Positions 8,554 to 17,899 of a stretch of DNA of 64,000 nucleotides are shown here, piece after piece. The stretch comes from JALZKA01 sp963717635. Lineage in GTDB: Bacteria > Actinomycetota > Thermoleophilia > Solirubrobacterales > 70-9. The position numbers and the translations under genes are program-made. The DNA lies in the NCBI GenBank assembly GCA_963717635.1, contig OY970347.1:2294001-2358000 (forward strand), written 5' to 3'. Positions within the stretch are counted from its first letter, which is position 1, and the number at the start of each line of letters is the position of its first letter. The notes beneath the pieces were generated by a model that worked only from the letters and a program-made list of their open reading frames with translations, did no database searches and was not told the origin of the DNA.

Positions 8554-9402
8554 ATGACAACTTCCAAGGCCGTATTGATCACCGGCTGCTCGTCCGGTAT
8601 CGGCGAGGAGACCGCTCGCCGCCTGGCGGCGAGCGGCTGGACCGTCTACGCGACGGCCCGACGCCCCGAGGCGCTGGCCGACCTGGCCGACGCCGGGTGC
8701 AAGACGCTCGCCTGCGACGTCACCGACGAGGGCTCGATGCAAGCCTGCGTCGCCGCCGTGGTCGAGGCCGAGGGCGCGGTCGGCGTCCTCATCAACAACG
8801 CCGGGTACAGCCAGTCGGGCGCGGTCGAATCGGTCGACCTCGACTCGATCCGGCGCCAGTTCGAGACGAACGTCTTCGGCCTGATCCGGATGAGCCAGCT
8901 CGCGCTGCCGGGCATGCGGAAACAGGGCTGGGGCCGGATCGTGAACGTCAGCTCGATGGGCGGCAGGCTCACCTTCCCCGGCGGCGGCATCTACCACGCG
9001 ACCAAGTACTCGGTCGAGGCGATCTGCGACGCGATGCGCTTCGAGGTCAAGGGCTTCGGCGTGGACGTCGTGTGCATAGAGCCGGGGCTGATCGTGACCG
9101 GCTTCGGCGACGCGGCGGTCAGCTCGCTCGACGAGGGCGCTGCGGGCGAAGGGCCGTACGCGGAGTTCAACGCCACCGTCGGCAAGGCGACCGCGGCCGT
9201 CTACAAAGGGCCGATGCGGCGGCTCGGCGGCGGGCCGGACGCCGTCGCCAAGGTGATCGAGAAGGCGATCTCGGCGAAGCGGCCGCGCACGCGCTACAAG
9301 GTCACCCCCTCGGCAAAGCTCGCGATCGCGCAGCGGCGGCTGGTCAGCGACCGGATCTGGGATCGGGCGATGGCGGCCCAGTTCCCGCGGCCGAAACCCT
9401 GA
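8554..9402 (+). CDS. Short-chain dehydrogenase/reductase (classical SDR)
   Basis: 282 aa from the ATG at 8554, which has a GAGGAA ribosome site about 8 bp upstream; an in-frame GTG at 8524 is less likely. It has the NAD(P)-binding TGCSSGIGE motif (10-18), NNAG ('LINNAGYSQ'), the catalytic serine ('VNVSSMGG') and YHATK. The ending resembles fungal/bacterial oxidoreductases of the retinol-dehydrogenase-like SDR group. The substrate is unknown. Confidence 0.85.
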   Translation: MTTSKAVLITGCSSGIGEETARRLAASGWTVYATARRPEALADLADAGCKTLACDVTDEGSMQACVAAVVEAEGAVGVLINNAGYSQSGAVESVDLDSIRRQFETNVFGLIRMSQLALPGMRKQGWGRIVNVSSMGGRLTFPGGGIYHATKYSVEAICDAMRFEVKGFGVDVVCIEPGLIVTGFGDAAVSSLDEGAAGEGPYAEFNATVGKATAAVYKGPMRRLGGGPDAVAKVIEKAISAKRPRTRYKVTPSAKLAIAQRRLVSDRIWDRAMAAQFPRPKP

Positions 9403-9550
9403 TCCGGGCCGACGAGACTGAAAATTCGACAGGCGAGTGCTACAACTCCGGCATGCGCGACTTTGCGCTGCATGGCAATTTGTGATTGTGTGCGCGGCAC
9501 GTAGAAACCCCCGGGGTAGCGGCCACCTGACGGCCGGAGGAGGAGTTCGA

Positions 9551-11281
9551 GTGAGAGACAAGGTCTTCGGCCACCGTGCCAGGGCGCGCCTGTTCGCGCT
9601 GCTGGGAGCACTGGCTTTCGCCGGCGGCACCGTCGGCCTCGCCGCGTGCGGCGACGACGACGACGACAGCGACACCAGTGGCGGCGCAGCGGCCACCGGT
9701 GGCGAGATCACGATGGCCCAGACCTCGCAGCCCGACTATCTCGACCCGGCGCTCGGCTACACGGTCAACGCGATCGAGCCGTTCTTCGCGACGTATCTCC
9801 CGCCTTACACGTTCCCGCACGAGGAAGGCGATGCCGGCATCGAGGTCATCCCTGGTCTCGCCGACGGCCCACTCGAGGCATCCGAGGACGGGCTCACCTA
9901 CAGCTTCACGTTCCGCGACGGGATCAAGTACTCCGACGGCACGGCCCTCAAGGCCGGCGACTTCGAGTACGCGATCAAGCGGGTCCTCAACCTCGAGTCC
10001 GGCGGCTCGTCGTTCTTCCTCTACATCGACGGCGCGACCGAGTACGTCGAGAAGGGCGATCCGGAGGGCGACATCTCCGGCATCGAGACGAATGACAAGA
10101 CCGGTGAGGTGACGATCACCCTCGCCGAGCCCTACGCGGCGTTCAACTACGTGCTGACGATGTGGTTCGCGACGCCGGTTCCCCCCGACACGCCGTTCGA
10201 GAACCAAACCGAGAACCCGCCGCCCAGCACCGGCCCGTACGAGATCACCGAGTCGGTCCCGAACCGGCAGTTCGTGCTGGAGAAGAACCCCGAGTTCCAG
10301 CCGATCGACGGCGTCCCGGAAGGCAACCTGGACAAGATGACCACGGAGATCATCAAGGACCAGGCCAAGCAGTCTCAGGACGTGATCAACAACGAGCTCG
10401 ACTTCATGCAGGATCCACCGGTCGCGGACCTGAAGCAGCAGGTGATCGACCAGTTCGGCCCGGAAGGCACGGAGGAGCAGCGGTACGAGGAGTTCGTGAC
10501 CGCATCCACGTACTACTTCTGGATGAACCACCAGGTCCCCCCGTTCGATGACCCGAAGGTTCGCGAAGCGGTCAACCTGGGGATCGACAAGCCGGGTCTG
10601 GCGCGCATTTACGCCGGCGAGCTGGCGCCGGGCTGTGCGGTCAACCCGCCGAACGTGGTCGGCCACGACGAGGCGCATGACGTCGAGGAATGCCCGTACG
10701 GCAACCCGAACGAGCCGCCGGACCTCGAGGCTGCCCAGGCCCTTCTCAAGGAGGCGGGCGCCGACGGTGAGAAGATCACCGTCTGGGGCAACAACGACGA
10801 CCCGACCGACAAGGTCACGCAGGCCTATGGCGACATGCTCAACCAGATCGGCTTCGACGCCGAGGTGAAGATTCTCGACGGCGGCGTCTACTTCCAGACG
10901 ATCGGCAACGAGAAGACGGCGAACCTCCACACCGGGTTCGCGAACTGGTTCCTCGACTGGCCGCACCCGTTGAACATGTGGTTCGTGTTCGACCCGGATT
11001 CGATCCAGCCGACCAACAACCAGAACTACGGCAACATCGACGACCCGGAGGTCAAAAAGGATCTTGACCGGCTCAACCTCGAGACCGACGTCAATGCCGT
11101 GGCCGAGGACTGGGCCGCGCTCGACGCGTACACAACCGCACCGGGGCAGGCTCATATGGCTGTCTACGGCCACCGGAAGCTGGCCACATTCCTCTCGGAG
11201 CGGATGGACTGGGACAGCGCCGTGTTCCACCCGGTGATGTTCAACGACTACCTCACCTTCGCCCTCAAGGAAGGCGAGTAG
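9551..11281 (+). CDS. Oligopeptide-type ABC transporter substrate-binding lipoprotein
   Basis: 576 aa from the GTG at 9551, preceded by GGAGGAGG. The frame is open further upstream, but only this start gives a lipoprotein signal: 'LFALLGALAFAGGTVGLAAC' with the lipidated cysteine at 33, followed by an Asp-rich linker. The mature part is an SBP family 5 protein ('ITMAQTSQPDYLDPAL', 'YSFTFRDGIKYSDGTALKAGDFEYAIKRVL'). It captures peptides or similar solutes outside the membrane and delivers them to the permease/ATPase genes that follow. Confidence 0.9.
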   Translation: MRDKVFGHRARARLFALLGALAFAGGTVGLAACGDDDDDSDTSGGAAATGGEITMAQTSQPDYLDPALGYTVNAIEPFFATYLPPYTFPHEEGDAGIEVIPGLADGPLEASEDGLTYSFTFRDGIKYSDGTALKAGDFEYAIKRVLNLESGGSSFFLYIDGATEYVEKGDPEGDISGIETNDKTGEVTITLAEPYAAFNYVLTMWFATPVPPDTPFENQTENPPPSTGPYEITESVPNRQFVLEKNPEFQPIDGVPEGNLDKMTTEIIKDQAKQSQDVINNELDFMQDPPVADLKQQVIDQFGPEGTEEQRYEEFVTASTYYFWMNHQVPPFDDPKVREAVNLGIDKPGLARIYAGELAPGCAVNPPNVVGHDEAHDVEECPYGNPNEPPDLEAAQALLKEAGADGEKITVWGNNDDPTDKVTQAYGDMLNQIGFDAEVKILDGGVYFQTIGNEKTANLHTGFANWFLDWPHPLNMWFVFDPDSIQPTNNQNYGNIDDPEVKKDLDRLNLETDVNAVAEDWAALDAYTTAPGQAHMAVYGHRKLATFLSERMDWDSAVFHPVMFNDYLTFALKEGE

Positions 11282-11291
11282 AAGCCACTGC

Positions 11292-11317
11292 CGGGGGACG
11301 CCGATCGGCGTCCCCCG
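11292..11317 (+). terminator. Perfect 26-bp palindromic hairpin after the binding-protein gene
   Basis: The arms CGGGGGACGCCGA / TCGGCGTCCCCCG pair completely and are followed by CTTTG. It starts 10 bp after the lipoprotein stop and 39 bp before the permease start. Such intra-operon hairpins usually reduce read-through so the binding protein is made in excess over the membrane subunits. Confidence 0.75.
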
Positions 11318-11356
11318 CTTTGACTGCGAAGCCCCTCGGGCGGATAATCAACCTCG

Positions 11357-12418
11357 GTGCCCCGGGAAGAGGCAACGGTAGCCGCGGAACCAGGGACCGA
11401 GCTCTCGCTCGGGCTCCCCGAAGAGCTGACCGCAGACGAGCGCCAGGCCGGGCTCGAGGGCTTGAGCCCGTGGCAGTTGGCAATGCGCCGGCTGCGCCGG
11501 GACAGGATCGCGCTCGCGGGCGGGTTCGTCTTCGTGCTCCTGGTCCTGAGCTGCATCGCCGCGCCGCTCTGGGCGAACCACGTCGCCCACACCACCGCTG
11601 ACGAGAACCACCTCTCGGACACGATCCAACAGGACGGTGAGACCGTGAACGTGGTCGACTTCAACGGCGTTCCGATCGGGCCGACGTGGAGCGGGGAGTT
11701 CTTCCTCGGCGCCGACTCGAACGGCCGCGACTCGATGGTCCGGCTGCTCTACGGGGGCCGCAACTCGCTGCTGATCGGGCTGATAGCGGCGATTGGAACG
11801 ACCCTCTTCGGAGTCCTCGCCGGGGTCCTTGCCGGCTATCGGCGCGGCTGGACCGACGGCGTGATCTCGCGCGTCCTCGACATCCTCTGGGCGTTCCCGG
11901 TGATCATCCTCGGGATCGCCCTGGGCACCGCCCTGGCGGAGGACGGGCTGAAGATCGGGCCGCTCGAGATCGCCGGCGGCAGCCTCGCGATCCCGATGTT
12001 CATCATCGCCCTGATCTACATCCCGTACCTCGCGCGGCCGATCCGCGGCCAGGTTCTGTCCCTGCGCGAGAAGGAGTTCGTCGAGGCGGCGCGCGCCCAG
12101 GGCGCGAGCAACTGGCGGGTGATGTTCAGCGAGATCCTGCCGAACATCGCGTCCACGATCCTGGTCTTCTTCCCGCTCCTGGTCGCGAACGCGATCCTGC
12201 TCGAGGCGGCGCTCTCGTTCCTCGGCGCCGGCGTGCAGCCGCCGGCTCCATCCTGGGGCACGATGATCCAGGACGGCGTTGGGCGCATCTCCTCCGCTCC
12301 TTACCTGGCGATCGCGCCGGGTGCGATGCTGGTGCTTACCGTGCTGTCGCTGAACATCTTCGGCGACGGGGTCCGCGACGCACTCGACCCGCGGGCGAAG
12401 GTGAGGCTGGAGCACTGA
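11357..12418 (+). CDS. ABC transporter permease, DppC/OppC type
   Basis: 353 aa. A cytoplasmic N-terminus ('GLSPWQLAMRRLRRDRIALAGG', the OppC_N entry) leads into TM1. A periplasmic loop and five further helices follow, with the EAA loop 'EFVEAARAQGASNWRVMFSEILPN' that docks onto the ATPases. This is the second permease half of a peptide/nickel-type importer. It precedes the B-type permease gene, reversing the usual dppB-dppC order. The start (GTG at 11357) is the first in frame after the terminator. Confidence 0.9.
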   Translation: MPREEATVAAEPGTELSLGLPEELTADERQAGLEGLSPWQLAMRRLRRDRIALAGGFVFVLLVLSCIAAPLWANHVAHTTADENHLSDTIQQDGETVNVVDFNGVPIGPTWSGEFFLGADSNGRDSMVRLLYGGRNSLLIGLIAAIGTTLFGVLAGVLAGYRRGWTDGVISRVLDILWAFPVIILGIALGTALAEDGLKIGPLEIAGGSLAIPMFIIALIYIPYLARPIRGQVLSLREKEFVEAARAQGASNWRVMFSEILPNIASTILVFFPLLVANAILLEAALSFLGAGVQPPAPSWGTMIQDGVGRISSAPYLAIAPGAMLVLTVLSLNIFGDGVRDALDPRAKVRLEH

Positions 12419-13380
12419 TGGCCCGGTTCGTCGTCAGGCGGCTGTTCTCGATGGTGCTCGTGATGTTCGCGGTGTCGGTGCTGGTCTTCGCGATCTTCAA
12501 CGTGCTGCCGAACGGCGATCCGGCACAGCGCATCGCCGGCAAACAGCCGACCGAGACGCAGGTCGAAGCGATTCGCAAGGAATGGGGCTTCGACGACTCC
12601 CTCCCGCAGCAGTACCTGACGACGATGGAGAAGCTGTTCACCGGCGACATGGTGAGCTACTTCACCCAGCTCAACGTGGTCGATGAGATCTGGAAGGGTC
12701 TGCCACGCACGTTCGCCCTCGCGATCGGCGCGGCCCTGATCTGGATGGCCTTCGGCGTCGCCCTCGGCCTGTTCAGCGCGATGCGGGCCGGGAAGGTGTC
12801 CGACCGGCTGCTGACGCTATTCGCACTGATCGGGATCTCAATGCCGGTGTTCTGGATCGGAGCGCTGATGAACCACTACCTGGGGTTCAAGGCCGGGATC
12901 TTCCCGAACGGCGGCTACGTCGAGTTCACCGAGAGCCCGACCCAGTGGTTCTGGCACCTGATCCTGCCGTGGACGGCACTCGCGATCCTGTTCATCGGCG
13001 TCTACTCGCGCGTGCTGCGCGGAAACATCCTCGACACGATGAACGAGGACTTCGTACGCACCGCCCGCGCCAAGGGGATCTCCGAGCGCCAGGTGATGTT
13101 GAAGCACGTGCTGCGAAACTCGCTGATCCCGATCACGACCCTCTGGGGCCTGGATTTCGCCGTCGTGATCGGCGGTGGGGCGATCCTCACGGAGACCGTG
13201 TTCAGCCTGCAGGGCGTGGGCCAGTACGCGGCCGACGCGATCGGCCAATTGGACCAGCCGCCGATCATGGCCGTGACGATGTTCGGCGCGTTCTTCGTCG
13301 TCTTTTTCAACGCGATCGTCGACATCGGCTACGCGGCGCTCGATCCCCGGATCAGGCTCGGGACCGAGAGTCAGGCATGA
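12418..13380 (+). CDS. ABC transporter permease, DppB/OppB type
   Basis: 320 aa from the ATG at 12418, which overlaps the previous stop as TGATG. It begins 'MARFVVRRLFSMVLVMFAVSVLVFAIFNVLPNGDPA', the classic DppB N-terminus with TM1 followed by the conserved GDPA. The EAA loop is 'DFVRTARAKGISERQVMLKHVLRNSLIP'. It pairs with the C-type permease to form the translocation channel. Confidence 0.92.
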   Translation: MARFVVRRLFSMVLVMFAVSVLVFAIFNVLPNGDPAQRIAGKQPTETQVEAIRKEWGFDDSLPQQYLTTMEKLFTGDMVSYFTQLNVVDEIWKGLPRTFALAIGAALIWMAFGVALGLFSAMRAGKVSDRLLTLFALIGISMPVFWIGALMNHYLGFKAGIFPNGGYVEFTESPTQWFWHLILPWTALAILFIGVYSRVLRGNILDTMNEDFVRTARAKGISERQVMLKHVLRNSLIPITTLWGLDFAVVIGGGAILTETVFSLQGVGQYAADAIGQLDQPPIMAVTMFGAFFVVFFNAIVDIGYAALDPRIRLGTESQA

Positions 13381-14408
13381 GCGAAGCACCGCTCTTGCAG
13401 GTGAAGGACCTACAGGTCCACTTCCGCACCGAGGAGGGCGTCGTCAAGGCCGTCGACGGCTCGTCCTTCGAGGTCCGCAAGGGCGAGGTGCTGGCGATCG
13501 TCGGCGAGTCCGGCTGCGGCAAGTCGGTGACGGCGATGAGCCTGATGGGGCTGACGCGCGGACCGAACGCCGCGATCTCGGGCACGGCGACGTTCGGCGA
13601 CACCGAGCTGATCGCCGCCAGCGACGACGAGCTGCGGCAGATCCGCGGCAATGAGATGGCGATGATCTTCCAGGACCCGATGACGTCGATGAATCCGGTC
13701 CTCCGGGTCGGCGACCAGATCATCGAGCAGATCCAGGCCCACCGGGACATCAGCAAGGCCGACGCCAAGGCCCGTGCGATCGAGCTTCTCGAGTCGGTCG
13801 GCATTCCCGGCGCCGCCGAGCGAGTGGACGCCTATCCGCACGAGTTCTCAGGCGGCATGCGCCAGCGCGCGATGATCGCCATGGGCCTCTCGGTCGAGCC
13901 GCAGCTGCTGATCGCCGACGAGCCCACCACTGCGCTCGACGTGACGATCCAGGCGCAGATCATGCGACTCCTTCGCAACCTGAACGAAGAGCGCGCGCTG
14001 GCGACGATCCTGATCACCCATGACCTCGGGGTGGTCGCCGATGTGGCCGACCGAGTGCTCGTGATGTACGCGGGCGAAGTCGTCGAGTCGGGAACCCTGG
14101 AGCAGATCTTCTACGACCCGCAGCACCCCTACACATGGGGCCTCCTCGGTTCGATCATGCGCCTTGACCGCCCGCGCGGCGCCCGGCTCGCCCAGATCAA
14201 GGGCCAGCCCCCGTCGCTGCTGACGCCGCCGGAGGGCTGCAAGTTCCAACCGCGCTGCCCGCACGCGTTCGAGAAATGCGGGCAGCACCCGCCGCTCGAG
14301 AGCCGGGGCGGCGAGGGCCAGCACGTCGACCGCTGCTGGCTCGACCCGGAGCGCAAGCGCGCCGTGCGCATGATGGCCAGCGGCGACATCGGGCTGGAGG
14401 CGGCGTGA
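13377..14408 (+). CDS. ABC transporter ATP-binding protein, DppD/OppD type
   Basis: 343 aa; the ATG overlaps the permease stop (ATGA). Walker A GESGCGKS, signature FSGGMRQR, Walker B 'LLIADEPTTALD' and the H-loop 'ILITHDLGVVAD' are all intact. The C-terminal oligopeptide domain keeps four cysteines (CKFQPRC, EKC, DRC) in the pattern reported to bind an iron-sulfur cluster in some peptide importers. It powers peptide import with the next gene product. Confidence 0.93.
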   Translation: MSEAPLLQVKDLQVHFRTEEGVVKAVDGSSFEVRKGEVLAIVGESGCGKSVTAMSLMGLTRGPNAAISGTATFGDTELIAASDDELRQIRGNEMAMIFQDPMTSMNPVLRVGDQIIEQIQAHRDISKADAKARAIELLESVGIPGAAERVDAYPHEFSGGMRQRAMIAMGLSVEPQLLIADEPTTALDVTIQAQIMRLLRNLNEERALATILITHDLGVVADVADRVLVMYAGEVVESGTLEQIFYDPQHPYTWGLLGSIMRLDRPRGARLAQIKGQPPSLLTPPEGCKFQPRCPHAFEKCGQHPPLESRGGEGQHVDRCWLDPERKRAVRMMASGDIGLEAA

Positions 14409-15472
14409 CGACGGCCGCCACGAGCAACGAAAATCCGCCGGCTCAACAACGCCCGGACTTCGCCTCCGGCTCAGAACCACTGCTCGAGGTCACGGATCTC
14501 GTCAAGCACTTCCCGATCAAGTCGGGAGTGCTCTTCGACCGGCAGGTCGGCGCGGTGCGTGCGGTGGACGGGGTCTCGCTCTCGGTCGCACCGGGAGAAA
14601 CGCTTGGCCTGGTTGGCGAGTCCGGCTGCGGCAAGTCCACCCTGGCTCGCTCGATTCTGCAGCTGCTGACGCCGACATCCGGCTCGGTGCTATTCGACGG
14701 CCAGGAGATCGCGGGCATGGGCCAGCGCGACCTGCGTCCACTGCGCCGCGAGATGCAGATGATCTTCCAGGACCCCTACGCGTCGCTCAACCCGCGCAAA
14801 CGGGTCGGCCAGATCGTCGGCGGGTCGCTCAAGCTTCACGGTATCGCCGACGGGAAGCAGCTTCGGCTGCAGGTGGAGGAGTTGCTCGAGCGCGTCGGGC
14901 TGGCTCCGGAGCACTACAACCGTTACCCGCACGAGTTCTCCGGCGGCCAGCGCCAGCGGATCGGGATCGCCCGGGCGCTCGCGCTGCGGCCGAAGCTGAT
15001 CATCGCCGACGAGCCGGTCTCGGCGCTCGACGTCTCGATCCAGGCCCAGATCATCAACCTGCTCGAGGACCTCCAGGACGAGTTCAAACTCACCTACATC
15101 TTCGTCGCCCACGACCTCGGGGTCGTCCGCCACGTTGCCGACCGCGTGGCGGTCATGTACCTGGGGAAGATCGTCGAGCTTGGGTCGGCCGACGAGGTCT
15201 ATGCCAATCCCGTTCATCCGTATACGGAGGCGCTCTTGTCGGCGGTGCCGATTCCAGACCCGCGGCTGAATGCCGCCCGCACCGAGCGGGTCCTCGAGGG
15301 CGACGTGCCCTCGCCCGCCAACCCCCCTGAGGCCTGCCGATTCCACACGCGCTGCCCGTACGCCACGGAGATCTGCTCCGAAGTGGAGCCGACCCTGGAC
15401 GAGCACCGCCGCCGCCAATGGGCCGCCTGCCATCACCCGCTGAACGTGGGCGCCGGAGCGCGGGCCGGCTAG
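14405..15472 (+). CDS. ABC transporter ATP-binding protein, DppF/OppF type
   Basis: 355 aa; GTG start at 14405 overlapping the previous stop (GTGA). It has Walker A GESGCGKST, signature FSGGQRQR, Walker B 'LIIADEPVSALD' and H-loop 'IFVAHDLGVVRH'. The C-terminal domain has cysteines in CRFHTRC, EIC and AAC. It completes the five-gene importer. Its TAG stop shares the four bases CTAG with the convergent VOC gene. Confidence 0.93.
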   Translation: MTTAATSNENPPAQQRPDFASGSEPLLEVTDLVKHFPIKSGVLFDRQVGAVRAVDGVSLSVAPGETLGLVGESGCGKSTLARSILQLLTPTSGSVLFDGQEIAGMGQRDLRPLRREMQMIFQDPYASLNPRKRVGQIVGGSLKLHGIADGKQLRLQVEELLERVGLAPEHYNRYPHEFSGGQRQRIGIARALALRPKLIIADEPVSALDVSIQAQIINLLEDLQDEFKLTYIFVAHDLGVVRHVADRVAVMYLGKIVELGSADEVYANPVHPYTEALLSAVPIPDPRLNAARTERVLEGDVPSPANPPEACRFHTRCPYATEICSEVEPTLDEHRRRQWAACHHPLNVGAGARAG

Positions 15473-16350
15473 CGGGCGCGGACCTGAACCCGGTTCGAGT
15501 CCGGGTCCTGGAAGGTGATGCGGTCGCCGTCGGCGACGAGGGTGACGCCGGCTTCCTCCAGCCGCGACGCCGCCCGGTCGACGCTCGCGGCCGAGCGCAG
15601 CCGCAGTTCGAACGCGTCGAGCCCGGGGCGGTCGGGCGGCACCGGGGCGGCGCCTGCGGAGTGCCATGTGTTGGCACCGAGGTGGTGGTGATAGAGCCCC
15701 TCGGCCAGGAACACCGCTTGGGCTCCGAAGCGCTGGCGTTCGTCAAGCCCGAACACGCCGCGCCAGAACGCGGAGGCCCGCTCGACGTCGGCGGTCTGCA
15801 GGTGGATGTGGCCGATGTCGCAGCGCGCGGGCAGCTCCTGCTCGGTCGCCTCGGCCAGGAGCGCCGCAAGGTCGAGGGGCCGGGTGTACATGCCGACCCG
15901 GCCTTCGGTGGCTGCCGGCCATTCCTCGTACGGCCGGTCGCGATAGAGCTCGACACCGTTGCCCTCCGGGTCGCGGAAGTAGACGGCGTCCGAGACACCG
16001 TGATCGGACGCGCCCTCGAACACCGGCGCGACCTCGACCGTCCGCGCGACAGCCGCGCCGAGCGCCGCGCGGTCCGGGTAGCGAAAGGCATTGTGAAACA
16101 GGCCCGTATGCGGCTCAGCCACCGGCGCCGCGCCGCGAGCCGCCAAGGGGTCGAGCCGAATCAGCGTCCGCCCGTCCACGTCCGCGAGCTCGACGGCGTC
16201 GGCACCGACGTCGCGCGCAGTGAGGCCGATCGCCCGTTCGTAGAAGTCGCGTTGGCGGCCCAGGTCGGCCGCGCGCAACGTGACCGCGCCGACGACGGTG
16301 TCGAACAAACTGGCCAGCTCATTGGGCCTCGGCTGCGGCGCGACGCTCAC
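15469..16350 (-). CDS. VOC family protein, catechol 2,3-dioxygenase-like (CatE type)
   Basis: 293 aa with two VOC modules: 'VGAVTLRAADLGRQRDFYERAIGL' at the N-terminus and 'IGHIHLQTADVERASAFWRGVFGL' in the second half. 'DAVYFRDPEGNGVELYRDRP' is a typical metal-site strand, and 'GLYHHHLGANTW' matches CatE-like extradiol dioxygenases, which use Fe(II) and oxygen to open catechol rings. True dioxygenase activity is inferred. GTG start. It converges on the transporter operon with a 4-bp overlap of stop codons. Confidence 0.75.
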   Translation of the reverse strand: MSVAPQPRPNELASLFDTVVGAVTLRAADLGRQRDFYERAIGLTARDVGADAVELADVDGRTLIRLDPLAARGAAPVAEPHTGLFHNAFRYPDRAALGAAVARTVEVAPVFEGASDHGVSDAVYFRDPEGNGVELYRDRPYEEWPAATEGRVGMYTRPLDLAALLAEATEQELPARCDIGHIHLQTADVERASAFWRGVFGLDERQRFGAQAVFLAEGLYHHHLGANTWHSAGAAPVPPDRPGLDAFELRLRSAASVDRAASRLEEAGVTLVADGDRITFQDPDSNRVQVRAR

Positions 16351-16376
16351 GAACGGGATCGTGCCACGATGGCGTC

Positions 16377-17165
16377 GTGGTTGCCCTGATCACCGGAGCG
16401 TCGAGCGGAATCGGCGAGGCGACGGCCCGCCGGCTGGCTTCCGAGCCCGACGCGGAGCTGGTCCTCGTCGCCCGCCGCGAGGCGCGACTGAAGGCGCTTG
16501 CGGGCGAACTCGGAGGGGCGACGGTGATCGCTGTCGATCTCACCGATCCGGATGCCCCCGGCATGGTCGCCGAGGTCGTCGAGAGCCGGCACGGCAGCCT
16601 CGACCTGCTCGTCAACAACGCCGGCGCCGCCTGGCGCGGGCGCTTCGGCGAGACCGGCTGGGACAACGTGCGGCAGCACATGGAGCTGAACTTCGACGCC
16701 GTGCTGCGGCTGACCGAGGCGCTGCTGCCGATCCTGCGCCGCTCGGCGCCCAGCGCGATCGTCAACGTCGCCAGCACGGCAGGGCGGGTGTCGCGTGGCA
16801 ACTCGGGCGGCTACTCGGCCAGCAAGTTCGCGCTCGCCGGCTGGAACGACTCTTTACACATCGAGGAGGGCGCGCACGGCGTCCACGTCGGCATGGTCCT
16901 CCCCGGCTTCGTCGCCACCGAGGGCTTCCCGCAGAGCGAGCTGCGGGCCCGCGCCGCGACCCGTTGGGCGGTGTCGACCCCGGACAAGGTCGCCGAGGCG
17001 ATCCTCGATGCCGGCCCCGGCGGGAAGGCCGAACGATACGTGCCGCGTCCGTACTGGCTGGCGGCGGCCGCCCGGATCCTCGCCCCGCGGCTGGTGCGCC
17101 GCGGCGCCGGCGCCAAGGCGCTGACGCCGGACACCGGCGCGGGCGAAGACGAGAGCCAGCGCTGA
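16377..17165 (+). CDS. Short-chain dehydrogenase/reductase
   Basis: 262 aa, GTG start at 16377. It has TGASSGIGE near the N-terminus, NNAG ('LLVNNAGAAWRG'), the catalytic serine in 'IVNVASTAGRVS', and 'YSASKFAL' supplying Tyr and Lys. The C-terminal helix ('RPYWLAAAARILAPRLVRR') resembles the membrane-peripheral DHRS7-like group. The oxidoreductase substrate is unknown. Divergent from the VOC gene by 26 bp. Confidence 0.83.
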   Translation: MVALITGASSGIGEATARRLASEPDAELVLVARREARLKALAGELGGATVIAVDLTDPDAPGMVAEVVESRHGSLDLLVNNAGAAWRGRFGETGWDNVRQHMELNFDAVLRLTEALLPILRRSAPSAIVNVASTAGRVSRGNSGGYSASKFALAGWNDSLHIEEGAHGVHVGMVLPGFVATEGFPQSELRARAATRWAVSTPDKVAEAILDAGPGGKAERYVPRPYWLAAAARILAPRLVRRGAGAKALTPDTGAGEDESQR

Positions 17166-17169
17166 GCCG

Positions 17170-17829
17170 CTAGCTGGGGTCGGGCACGATCCGGATGTAC
17201 GGGCGCGGCGATTCCCAGCCGTCCGGGTACTTCTCCTTGGCCTCGTCGTCGGAGACCGAGCCGGCGATGATCACGTCCTCGCCCGGCTGCCAGTTGACCG
17301 GCGTCGCGACCTTGTGGTCGGCGGTGAGCTGCAGCGAGTCGATCACCCGCAGGACCTCGTCGAAGTTGCGCCCGGTGGTCATCGGGTAGACCAGGACCAG
17401 CTTGATCTTCTTGTCGGGGCCGACGACGAACACGTTGCGGACCGTCTGGTTGTCGGCCGGCGTGCGCTCCGTCGGATCGCCGCTCACGTCCGCGGGCAGC
17501 ATCCCGTAGGCCTTGGCGACCTTGAACTCAGGGTCGGCGATGATCGGATAGTTGGGCGCCGTGCCCTGGGTCTCGGCGATGTCCTTGGCCCACTTCTCGT
17601 GGTTTTCGATCGGATCGACCGAGAGGCCGATGATCTTCACGTTCCTGCTCTCGAAGTCGGGGTGGATGCTCGCCATATAGCCGAGCTCGGTCGTGCAGAC
17701 CGGAGTGAAGTTCCGGGGGTGCGAGAACAGGACGGCCCAGGAGTCCCCGATCCATGCGTGGAAGTTGATCACGCCCTCGGTCGTCTCGGCCTCGAAGTCG
17801 GGTGCGGTGTCGCCAATCGTGAGTGCCAT
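17170..17829 (-). CDS. 1-Cys peroxiredoxin (Prx6 type)
   Basis: 219 aa from the ATG at 17829, chosen because GGAGG lies 8 bp upstream; the frame continues 24 codons further up without such a site. The peroxidatic cysteine is C45 in 'NFTPVCTTELG'. No other cysteine exists in the protein, so it must be resolved by an external thiol. The long C-terminal domain ('LQLTADHKVATPVNWQPGEDVIIAGSV') is that of the Prx6 subgroup. It reduces peroxides in the cytoplasm. Confidence 0.92.
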   Translation of the reverse strand: MALTIGDTAPDFEAETTEGVINFHAWIGDSWAVLFSHPRNFTPVCTTELGYMASIHPDFESRNVKIIGLSVDPIENHEKWAKDIAETQGTAPNYPIIADPEFKVAKAYGMLPADVSGDPTERTPADNQTVRNVFVVGPDKKIKLVLVYPMTTGRNFDEVLRVIDSLQLTADHKVATPVNWQPGEDVIIAGSVSDDEAKEKYPDGWESPRPYIRIVPDPS

Positions 17830-17899
17830 TTGAAGCCTCCGTTGCTGTCGTCGGGGTCGCTCATCCGAGCCTAGCGGAGGGTGTGCGAGACTCGCGCCC

